The translations under genes were made by a program, and so were the position numbers. Of a DNA stretch of 8,611 nt, positions 1 through 5,182 are shown in pieces. The notes below the pieces were generated by a model. The model saw only the letters and a program-made list of their open reading frames with translations. It had not been told where the DNA came from and searched no databases. Where the stretch lies: assembly GCA_016839345.1 (NCBI GenBank), contig JAEOUL010000171.1, positions 1-8,611 on the forward strand, given 5' to 3'. How positions within the stretch are numbered: the stretch's first letter is position 1; each line of letters begins with the position of its first letter. Source of the stretch: Candidatus Thorarchaeota archaeon. Its GTDB lineage: Archaea; Asgardarchaeota; Thorarchaeia; Thorarchaeales; Thorarchaeaceae.

Positions 1-1550
1 AGGTTGTATCAAACCTTCTAAAATTCTGTAAGGAAGAAAACATTCCAGTGGTTCCTAGAGGACATGGAACTTCGGGGTATGGCGGAGCTCTCCCAACTAG
101 AGGGGGATTAGTCATTGAGATGACCCGGATGAATGAAATCTACAATATCGACAAAGAGAAAATGACTATCGAAGTTGGTGCTGGAATCATCTGGGGTAAA
201 TTGCTTGAAGATCTTGAGGATGAAGGACTCTCAGTAGCAGCATATCCTTCTTCTGCGCCGTCTAGCACAGTTGGTGGATGGGTGGCTGCTGGGGGCTCAG
301 GGATTGGTAGTACGAAATATGGTGGTATCAAGGAACAGGTCGTTGATATTGAGGTAGTACTTCCAGATGGTGAAATAATTCGGACAAGTGATACACCTCT
401 GAATATTTTCCGTGATGATAAACCAGAGCCATTCTTCAAGGGTGATGAAACATTCTTCTATGAAACCGAATTGTCACCTCAAAAGGACATTAACACAACT
501 GAATTGTTTGTGGACAGTAATGGGACTCTTGGTATCATCACGAAAGTTGTTCTGAAAATCATTCCATTACGAAAAATCAAACCACTCACAATCTCATTTC
601 CGAACAGAGAACAGACCATGGGAGCAATGCAAGACATTCTTCGGGTGTCCAAACCCTTCTATCTTCATTTCGTGACTGATGAATTCTATGGAATGCTTAA
701 GGAAGTTGACCAAGCTCCTGAAACAACCAATGAATGGTTAGTCCTTTGTGCTCTAGAAGGAACAGACGAAGAGATTGAGAATGAGGCAAAGAAGATCATT
801 GAATCGGTTGCAATGTATCATGGAACTGTCGAATCAGATGAGATTGCTCATCATGAATGGCAAGAGCGATTCTATCCGATGAGAATCAAACGACTTGGTC
901 CAAGCTTAGCACCCTCTGAAGTATATGTTCCTCTTGAGAGAATGGTTGATTTCTTGATACACTGTGAGCGACACTTTAAGGGTGAGCGAATGGCCATTGA
1001 AGGAGCAGTGAATCACCTAGGTGAAGTTGCTGTCCTCACTTGGTTCCTTGATGATGAGAGACGTCGCATACCATTCTTGTTTGGTTGGTATCGATCGCTC
1101 GATGTAATCAATATTGGAATCAAGAATGGAGGCCGAGCGTACTCAATCGGAATGTGGAATGTCGCTCATTCAAGGACCTTCTATGGCAAGAAGAATTACA
1201 CAAAGATTTCGACAATGAAAAAGAAGAAGGACTCAAAGGGATATCTCAACTCCCACAAGGTTTTTCCAGGACCTCTGCATCTAAGTACTCGAATTGGTCT
1301 ACTTATCATGTTTGCTGCAGGAATTGTAGTACCAATTGTGATATGGATAGCAGGTCTCTGGGTGCCAAGTCTATTTGCGGCTTATGTTCCATGGGTCTAT
1401 GTAAACGATCTTACGAGCTTCCTCTTATGGTTCATAGTGGGACTAGGGATAGGATTTATCGTGCAAGAGTTTGCAAATCTCATTCCTATATCAGTGGTGT
1501 TATCGATAGGAACGCCCTTCCTTAGACTTGGAAGAAAGATATTCCATTAG
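1..1550 (+). CDS. FAD-linked oxidase (GlcD / D-lactate dehydrogenase type) with C-terminal membrane segments, 5' partial
   Basis: The frame is open from base 3, so the gene begins before the window; the GTG at 48 lies inside the domain and is not the start. About 515 residues are visible. The FAD-binding PCMH domain is clear: a PRGHGTSGYGG flavin loop near base 54, TVGGW followed by GSGIGSTKYGG near 270-330, and a NGTLGI segment near 515-535. A FAD-oxidase C-terminal domain follows, ending around GGRAYSIGMWN (about 1130-1160). Family members oxidise 2-hydroxy acids such as lactate or glycolate; the substrate cannot be read here. Unusually, after a lysine-rich patch (MKKKK, base 1215) the last ~110 residues are strongly hydrophobic, with two and perhaps three membrane spans (about 1290-1370, 1410-1470, 1475-1525). 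The enzyme is therefore probably membrane-bound and may pass electrons to a quinone or cytochrome. No cysteine-rich Fe-S domain is visible. It lies 59 bases before ccmA on the same strand, possibly in the same transcript. Confidence 0.85.
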   Translation, partial: VVSNLLKFCKEENIPVVPRGHGTSGYGGALPTRGGLVIEMTRMNEIYNIDKEKMTIEVGAGIIWGKLLEDLEDEGLSVAAYPSSAPSSTVGGWVAAGGSGIGSTKYGGIKEQVVDIEVVLPDGEIIRTSDTPLNIFRDDKPEPFFKGDETFFYETELSPQKDINTTELFVDSNGTLGIITKVVLKIIPLRKIKPLTISFPNREQTMGAMQDILRVSKPFYLHFVTDEFYGMLKEVDQAPETTNEWLVLCALEGTDEEIENEAKKIIESVAMYHGTVESDEIAHHEWQERFYPMRIKRLGPSLAPSEVYVPLERMVDFLIHCERHFKGERMAIEGAVNHLGEVAVLTWFLDDERRRIPFLFGWYRSLDVINIGIKNGGRAYSIGMWNVAHSRTFYGKKNYTKISTMKKKKDSKGYLNSHKVFPGPLHLSTRIGLLIMFAAGIVVPIVIWIAGLWVPSLFAAYVPWVYVNDLTSFLLWFIVGLGIGFIVQEFANLIPISVVLSIGTPFLRLGRKIFH

Positions 1551-1595
1551 TCAGCTAGATACATTCAGGCAGACTAAAAAGAAAGCCAGTTGGAC

Positions 1596-1600
1596 AAAGG
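1596..1600 (+). promoter_or_regulatory. Ribosome binding site for ccmA
   Basis: AAAGG sits 9 bases before the ATG at 1610 and directly abuts the in-frame TTG at 1601. The spacing favours the ATG as the true start. Confidence 0.5.
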
Positions 1601-1609
1601 TTGATTCGG

Positions 1610-2290
1610 ATGTCTACAAAGGCTGTTGTCGCAAAGGAACTCACTCGCCGTTATGGTTATCGAGTGGCCTTGAGAAAGATCTCCCTTGAGTTCTCATTAA
1701 ACGGAATTCAAGGACTATTCGGGTCGAATGGTGCAGGGAAGACCACATTGATGCGCGTCATCTCGACCCTGCTCCGACCTCACGAAGGTTCAATCTCTGT
1801 CATGGGATTCGATCCTCAAGAAGAACCAGAAGAGGTCAAAAAGCGAATTGGACTTGTAGGCGACAAACCGCTTCTCTATGAGGAACTCACAGGTATTGAG
1901 AATCTGAGATTCTATTCAAAGTTGTATGGTCTTGAAACAAATTTCTTTGAGAATCAAGTTGAAAATCTAACCACTCGATTTGCAATAAAGACCTGGCTTG
2001 AGGAACCTGTGAAGAATCTTTCAACTGGACTCAAGAAGAGACTGGATATTGTACGGAGTCTGATTCATGATCCAGAACTGCTCTTATTGGATGAACCATT
2101 CAGTGGTCTTGATAAGGACACCACTTTAGACTTCAGAAAATATCTGGAGGAGTATCGGAACAAGAGGACAACAATCGTGACCACTCACAATCTTGCATTT
2201 GGTGCAGACTTGTGTGATGAATATGTCACGCTCAGGAAGGGTATCGTAGTTGCACAAGGCCCTATCTCTGAGTTCGATCAGACATTGTGA
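1610..2290 (+). CDS. ccmA: CcmA-type heme exporter ATPase (ABC transporter ATP-binding subunit)
   Basis: This is a compact ABC ATPase of 226 residues from the ATG at 1610; an in-frame TTG at 1601 would add three residues but leaves no room for the Shine-Dalgarno. Walker A is GSNGAGKTT (residues 38-46), the signature is LSTGLKKRL (137-145), Walker B is LLLLDEP (157-163) and the switch histidine is in TTH (191-193). The Q-loop position carries Asp85 (GDKPLLY) instead of glutamine; E. coli CcmA, as I recall it, has histidine there. The identity rests on the neighbours: a CcmB-like permease starts 9 bases downstream, then CcmC, CcmD and CcmE. In System I, CcmA hydrolyses ATP on the cytoplasmic side to release heme-loaded CcmE from the CcmB/CcmC complex. 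On motif alone it would be a generic ABC-2 family ATPase. Confidence 0.88.
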   Translation: MSTKAVVAKELTRRYGYRVALRKISLEFSLNGIQGLFGSNGAGKTTLMRVISTLLRPHEGSISVMGFDPQEEPEEVKKRIGLVGDKPLLYEELTGIENLRFYSKLYGLETNFFENQVENLTTRFAIKTWLEEPVKNLSTGLKKRLDIVRSLIHDPELLLLDEPFSGLDKDTTLDFRKYLEEYRNKRTTIVTTHNLAFGADLCDEYVTLRKGIVVAQGPISEFDQTL

Positions 2291-2295
2291 GGTGA
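2289..2295 (+). promoter_or_regulatory. Ribosome binding site for ccmB
   Basis: GAGGTGA overlaps the ccmA stop codon and lies 4 bases before the ATG at 2300, but only 1 base before the in-frame GTG at 2297. This supports the ATG and suggests translational coupling with ccmA. Confidence 0.65.
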
Positions 2296-2299
2296 AGTG

Positions 2300-3001
2300 A
2301 TGACATCAGGACTAGGTGCAGCATTTGCAATTGCCAAGAAAGACATACTCACGCAGTTCCGAAAGCAGTTCGAAGCTTTCTCGATGTTCCTTTTTGCACT
2401 CATAGCAGTCTTGGTCATCTCCTTCGCACTAGTGACTGGAGAAAGACTACCTGGAGAAGAACTATCAGTTCCACAGGATGTTGGAAGCGCAATGCTCTGG
2501 GTCATCATCTTCTTCACAGGAATGTTTGGATTTGCTCCCATTTTTCTATCTGAATCTGAAACTGGCACACTTCGTGGTCTCGCTACTGCACCGATTCCTG
2601 CTTGGTCGGTTTACCTCGGTAAGGTAATCTATGGTTTCATATTAATGGGAATCATTGAGATCTTCTTAGTTCCCATAGTCTCAATCCTATTTGGATTCTC
2701 TTTCCTAAATGACATCCCCTTCCTGCTAGCAATTATGGTAATCGGAACGCTTGACCTGGCTGCAGTGGGATCGATGGCGTCAGCACTCACAATGCCTTCA
2801 GAATCAAAAGCAACTGTATTCCCGTTAGTATACTTCCCAACTGCAATTTCAGGACTCATGCTTTTAATTGAGATTACAAAGATAATAGTCATTGGTCCAG
2901 GTGTGTTGCCTGTCTTGTTACTATTTGAAATTCTATTTGCACATTTAGTAGCTATGTTGACACTCTCAGCATCAGTATTTCACTTTGCACTTTCACCTTG
3001 A
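2300..3001 (+). CDS. ccmB: CcmB-type heme exporter permease
   Basis: A 233-residue integral membrane protein with about six hydrophobic segments, close to the usual CcmB length (about 220). Family features in order: an N-terminal cytoplasmic stretch with KKDILTQFRKQ; a membrane segment; LLWVIIFF-like hydrophobic residues leading to the conserved SESETGTLRGL element (about residues 83-93); and an APIPAWSVYLGK loop that matches the CcmB pattern of aP....iylGK before the next span. CcmB partners the CcmA ATPase and CcmC to form the complex that loads and releases the heme chaperone CcmE; whether it moves heme itself is debated in the family. The ATG at 2300 is preferred over the GTG at 2297 because of the spacing from GAGGTGA. 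The gene is followed by a 78-base gap before ccmC, the largest within the ccm cluster. Confidence 0.9.
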   Translation: MTSGLGAAFAIAKKDILTQFRKQFEAFSMFLFALIAVLVISFALVTGERLPGEELSVPQDVGSAMLWVIIFFTGMFGFAPIFLSESETGTLRGLATAPIPAWSVYLGKVIYGFILMGIIEIFLVPIVSILFGFSFLNDIPFLLAIMVIGTLDLAAVGSMASALTMPSESKATVFPLVYFPTAISGLMLLIEITKIIVIGPGVLPVLLLFEILFAHLVAMLTLSASVFHFALSP

Positions 3002-3011
3002 ACCTTCAGTC

Positions 3012-3024
3012 TTAACAGTGTTAA
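3012..3024. promoter_or_regulatory. 13-base perfect palindrome between ccmB and ccmC
   Basis: TTAACA-G-TGTTAA is a perfect inverted repeat with a one-base centre in the 78-base ccmB-ccmC gap. It could be an operator for an internal promoter driving ccmC, ccmD and ccmE; it has neither the long GC stem nor the T-run expected of an intrinsic terminator. A chance AT-rich palindrome is possible. Confidence 0.25.
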
Positions 3025-3079
3025 CAAAAGCTTCATATTACAAGCATTACCTCTCGCCGACAATTCGAGTTGAAAGGCA

Positions 3080-3748
3080 GTGAATAATAGAAGACTGATT
3101 TTCTTCGGAGTCACAGCAGCTGTAGCGCTCCTCTATGTTTACATGACATGGATATTTGCTCCGCCAGAAGCCGATCTTGGTGAATATATACGAATCTTCT
3201 TTCAACATGTAGCTCCAGCCTTGGTCGGGTATGGTGCCTTTGGAGTGACACTGTTCTGTGGAGTCCTGTATCTATGGAAAGGAGGGCTGCATTACGATGT
3301 CCTTGGAGCAGCAGCAGTGAAAATCGGTCTCTTCTACACAACAGTCACTCTTCTAAGTGGAATGATGTGGGCGGATGCAGCATGGAATTCACCATGGAAC
3401 TGGGATCCACGAGAAACGACTACATTAATACTCTGGATTGCGTATGCTTGTGTTCTTGTTTACAGAGCCTCGGTCACAGACCGTGAGGCAAGAGCTCAAT
3501 ACGGGTCAATATTTGGTATCGTCGCATTTCCGATGGTCATTCTAAGTTACATGTCAATTCGAATCTGGCAGACACTTCATCCGATTGTGATCGAGCCAAC
3601 TGGCCTTCAAATGGGTTTAGAACATGGACTCACATTGATGGTCAGCATGTTTGCTGTCATCATGATAGCAGCACTACTACTAGAACTCACCTACAGGGTT
3701 GATACAGCGCAAGAGAAACTGATGAGAATTAGAATGTCGAGGAGTTAG
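3080..3748 (+). CDS. ccmC: CcmC-type heme handling protein (WWD domain)
   Basis: A 222-residue protein with about six membrane spans. It carries the tryptophan-rich heme-binding WWD signature WNSPWNWDPRETTTLILW (residues 102-119), flanked by two histidines in the expected settings: His43 in FFQHVAPA and His167 in IWQTLHP. These correspond to the external axial heme ligands of CcmC (His60 and His184 in E. coli). CcmC passes heme to CcmE on the outer face of the membrane. The length and the IWQTLHP context favour CcmC over the related CcsA, although the DPRET wording is also CcsA-like. The start is GTG at 3080, with GAAAGG at 3072-3077 only 2 bases before it; an in-frame TGA at 3071-3073 excludes an earlier start. 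ccmD follows 5 bases after the stop. Confidence 0.9.
   Translation: MNNRRLIFFGVTAAVALLYVYMTWIFAPPEADLGEYIRIFFQHVAPALVGYGAFGVTLFCGVLYLWKGGLHYDVLGAAAVKIGLFYTTVTLLSGMMWADAAWNSPWNWDPRETTTLILWIAYACVLVYRASVTDREARAQYGSIFGIVAFPMVILSYMSIRIWQTLHPIVIEPTGLQMGLEHGLTLMVSMFAVIMIAALLLELTYRVDTAQEKLMRIRMSRS
3739..3744 (+). promoter_or_regulatory. Ribosome binding site for ccmD
   Basis: GAGGAG, inside the end of ccmC, is 9 bases upstream of the ATG at 3754. It supports the reality of the very short gene that follows. Confidence 0.6.
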
Positions 3749-3753
3749 TCATA

Positions 3754-3894
3754 ATGCAACAAATGGAATTATTCATCGTGGCCGTAATCTTCTGGGGTGG
3801 AACCTTTGCGTTCCTATTATATCTCCTTCTGAGAATGGTTACAATTGAGAAACAGCTCAAGATAGTTGAATCCCAAGTTGAGGGAGACCCATAG
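3754..3894 (+). CDS. ccmD: CcmD-like small membrane protein (46 residues)
   Basis: A short gene easily missed by length cut-offs. It encodes 46 residues: a short N-terminus (MQQMEL), one hydrophobic helix of about 20 residues (residues 6-26, FIVAVIFWGG to FLLYLLL), then a charged, probably helical tail starting at Arg27 and containing IEKQLKIVE. This is the CcmD layout: an aromatic-containing helix, a Y-x-L-L-L-R exit from the membrane, and a charged cytoplasmic helix. CcmD holds CcmC and CcmE together and helps release holo-CcmE from the CcmAB complex. Position supports the call: it starts 5 bases after ccmC and ends 2 bases before the ccmE ATG, with its own GAGGAG site. Sequence conservation in CcmD is weak, so the call rests on topology and synteny. 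Confidence 0.8.
   Translation: MQQMELFIVAVIFWGGTFAFLLYLLLRMVTIEKQLKIVESQVEGDP
3880..3886 (+). promoter_or_regulatory. Ribosome binding site for ccmE
   Basis: GAGGGAG inside the end of ccmD is 10 bases before the ccmE ATG at 3897. Confidence 0.55.
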
Positions 3895-3896
3895 AT

Positions 3897-4283
3897 ATGA
3901 AGAAAAGAACCAGAATGGCACTAGTTGCAGTCATCTTGGTTGCGACAATTGGATTCGTCGCATATGGTATGCTCAATCTGTTTGTAGACCCTTATCTTAG
4001 TGTGGATGAAATTGTTGAGAACCCAGATGCGTATATGGGCCGCACAATCCAAGTAAAGGGTGAACTTCAACCGGGTTCGCTTACAATTACTGCGGATAAT
4101 GTGACTCTTATTATTGAGGGTGATAATCACACCATCACGGTCTTAGTTGTTGGTGAAGTTCCAGACATGATTGATGGTCAAGATATAGTAGCGATTGGTA
4201 CTCTAGAGCCAGCTGGTTATATTAGAGCAACTGAGATTCTGACATCCTGTCCAAGCAAGTATGAAGCAACCACTACAACCTAG
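3897..4283 (+). CDS. ccmE: CcmE-type heme chaperone, CXXXY variant
   Basis: A 128-residue protein with a single N-terminal membrane anchor (about residues 7-28) after a basic start (MKKRTR), then a beta-rich OB-fold domain outside the membrane. Family landmarks are ITVLVVGEVPDMIDGQDIVAIGTL (about 80-103), matching the CcmE pattern ipV.y.G..PD.f..gq.vvv.G.l, and IRATEILTSCPSKY at the end. Classical CcmE binds heme covalently through the histidine of HXXXY; here the motif is CPSKY, with Cys118 and Tyr122. This is the variant known from archaea and some bacteria such as Desulfovibrio (System I*). The tail after Tyr122 is only six residues, EATTTT. CcmE accepts heme from CcmC and hands it to the heme lyase CcmF, which is not encoded nearby. 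The stop codon lies three bases from the convergent flavoprotein stop. Confidence 0.9.
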   Translation: MKKRTRMALVAVILVATIGFVAYGMLNLFVDPYLSVDEIVENPDAYMGRTIQVKGELQPGSLTITADNVTLIIEGDNHTITVLVVGEVPDMIDGQDIVAIGTLEPAGYIRATEILTSCPSKYEATTTT

Positions 4284-4286
4284 ACA

Positions 4287-4922
4287 TTATCTCCACTCAT
4301 CACCGAAACGTACTTTCTGACCATTAGGTCTCTTCTCATATGACCATGGTACTGGATTTCGTACGAGAATTGAAGCCAAAGTGGCAACTCGGTTACCAAT
4401 TTGTGAAGCCATAGCAATTGCTTCTGTATCAGCACGGATGTCACCAGCATTGAGAGCAAATCCAACTGGCCAGCTAACACTACCAGGCACAATCATTTCC
4501 TTTACAAGCATGAAAAATTGGATTGTGTTTAACGCTATATCCACACCGGATCTTCTTCCTACAACAATACCAGCTCCAATCTTTCCTTCAAGATGTAAGA
4601 ATCTTCCAGTTCTATCTATGAGATTCTTCATTGGAGAAGCGAGAGAGGCATAATGGTCTGGAGAACCAAAGATGATACCATCAGCTGCTTTCATTGTTTC
4701 AGCAACCTTATTCAGATCATCTTCGATTTTACATCTACCTATCAGGGTGCATTCATTACAGTGTTCACATACACTGATTTTCAAATCAGCAAGTTCCAAA
4801 AACTCAGTTTTCGCGCCTACATCTTCTGCAGCATTCAGTGCAGTTTCAACAAGAATAGAGGTGTTGCTACTTGTTCGAGGGCTTCCGCAAATACCCATAA
4901 TACGTGTTCTCAAGTATTGCAC
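4287..4922 (-). CDS. Iron-sulfur flavoprotein (NADPH-dependent FMN reductase family)
   Basis: A flavodoxin-fold protein of up to 211 residues. The FMN phosphate loop is GSPRTSSNTS (residues 13-22) after the first strand, and a second flavin-contacting stretch is GSPDHYASLASPMKNLIDRT (86-105). Between them Cys52, Cys55, Cys58 and Cys64 form CX2CX2CX5C, the compact 4Fe-4S motif of iron-sulfur flavoproteins such as that of Methanosarcina thermophila. Such proteins move electrons, probably between ferredoxin and an oxidant such as O2 or H2O2; the partners here are unknown. The start is uncertain. The GTG at 4922 is listed; a TTG at 4913, with GGGTG 6 bases before it, is as good. The ATG at 4898 would remove part of the first beta strand and is less likely. 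It is transcribed alone, convergent with ccmE and divergent from mutS. Confidence 0.88.
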   Translation of the reverse strand: MQYLRTRIMGICGSPRTSSNTSILVETALNAAEDVGAKTEFLELADLKISVCEHCNECTLIGRCKIEDDLNKVAETMKAADGIIFGSPDHYASLASPMKNLIDRTGRFLHLEGKIGAGIVVGRRSGVDIALNTIQFFMLVKEMIVPGSVSWPVGFALNAGDIRADTEAIAMASQIGNRVATLASILVRNPVPWSYEKRPNGQKVRFGDEWR

Positions 4923-4962
4923 CCGACGATAGTTTGTGATTCAAATACACTCTTGAATGTTA

Positions 4963-4970
4963 CTTTATAA
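4963..4970 (-). promoter_or_regulatory. Candidate TATA box for the iron-sulfur flavoprotein gene
   Basis: On the minus strand the sequence reads TTATAAAG. Its centre is about 44 bases before the GTG at 4922, which predicts a transcript start near 4941 and a leader of about 20 bases. The match is by eye to the archaeal TATA consensus. Confidence 0.4.
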
Positions 4971-5171
4971 CCATGGTAAAGATATAATGTACGAAAAGTA
5001 ACTTTGATTTTATTTGAAAAGTCACAAAGTTTCATTCTGAAAAAGAGAAATGTACAATAACGCACATTTTGAGAACAATATGTGTTGTACCAATATTTTG
5101 ATGTTCAAATGTACAGCATGAAAAAGACTGGCGATGGCATTATTAGAGAGTCAGTGGATGAATAGGGAAGT

Positions 5172-5177
5172 AGGGAG
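5172..5177 (+). promoter_or_regulatory. Ribosome binding site for mutS
   Basis: AGGGAG lies 5 bases before the GTG at 5183. An in-frame TAG at 5171-5173 rules out an earlier start, so the GTG is well supported. Confidence 0.65.
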
Positions 5178-5182
5178 TAAGA

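Larger units (their letters stand above)
4923..5182. other. AT-rich divergent intergenic region upstream of mutS with repeated TGTAC motifs
   Basis: 260 bases between the divergently transcribed flavoprotein and mutS genes; GC is roughly 25-28% over 4981-5100. TGTAC occurs four times (4988, 5051, 5086, 5110), twice as the full palindrome TGTACA. GTACAA...CACAT (5052-5067, with five extra bases between the two blocks) is complementary to ATGTGTTGTAC (5080-5090). GTAACTTT (4998-5005) pairs with AAAGTCAC (5018-5025) at 7 of 8 positions and resembles GTTACTTT at 4959-4966. No convincing gene lies here; a 15-residue open frame at 5118-5165 has no visible ribosome site. No single strong TATA box for mutS stands out. 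Confidence 0.5.

Noticed and set aside
48..50. GTG at 48 as the start of the FAD oxidase
   Set aside because: The upstream codons (from base 3) continue the family pattern leading into the flavin loop, so the gene begins outside the window.
1085..1525. A 146-codon open frame on the plus strand overlapping the end of the FAD oxidase
   Set aside because: It lies in another frame of the oxidase gene, has no ribosome site and gives a cysteine-rich, low-coherence protein with no family motif; the oxidase frame carries the recognisable domain and membrane helices.
1551..1609. Promoter in the gap before ccmA (CTAAAAAG near 1574-1581)
   Set aside because: The box is weak and, if real, would put the transcript start almost at the start codon despite a Shine-Dalgarno there; read-through from the oxidase gene is equally plausible.
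4653..4970. Open frames on the plus strand opposite the iron-sulfur flavoprotein
   Set aside because: They are antisense shadows of a well-supported flavoprotein with clear FMN and Fe-S motifs, and show no motifs themselves.
5050..5121. 23-codon frame with three cysteines in the mutS upstream region
   Set aside because: It is very short, lacks a ribosome site and overlaps the repeat motifs; probably non-coding.
5118..5165. Short open frame (15 residues, MKKTGDGIIRESVDE) just before mutS, possible leader peptide
   Set aside because: It has no ribosome binding site and no attenuator-like codon run or hairpin; chance occurrence is likely.
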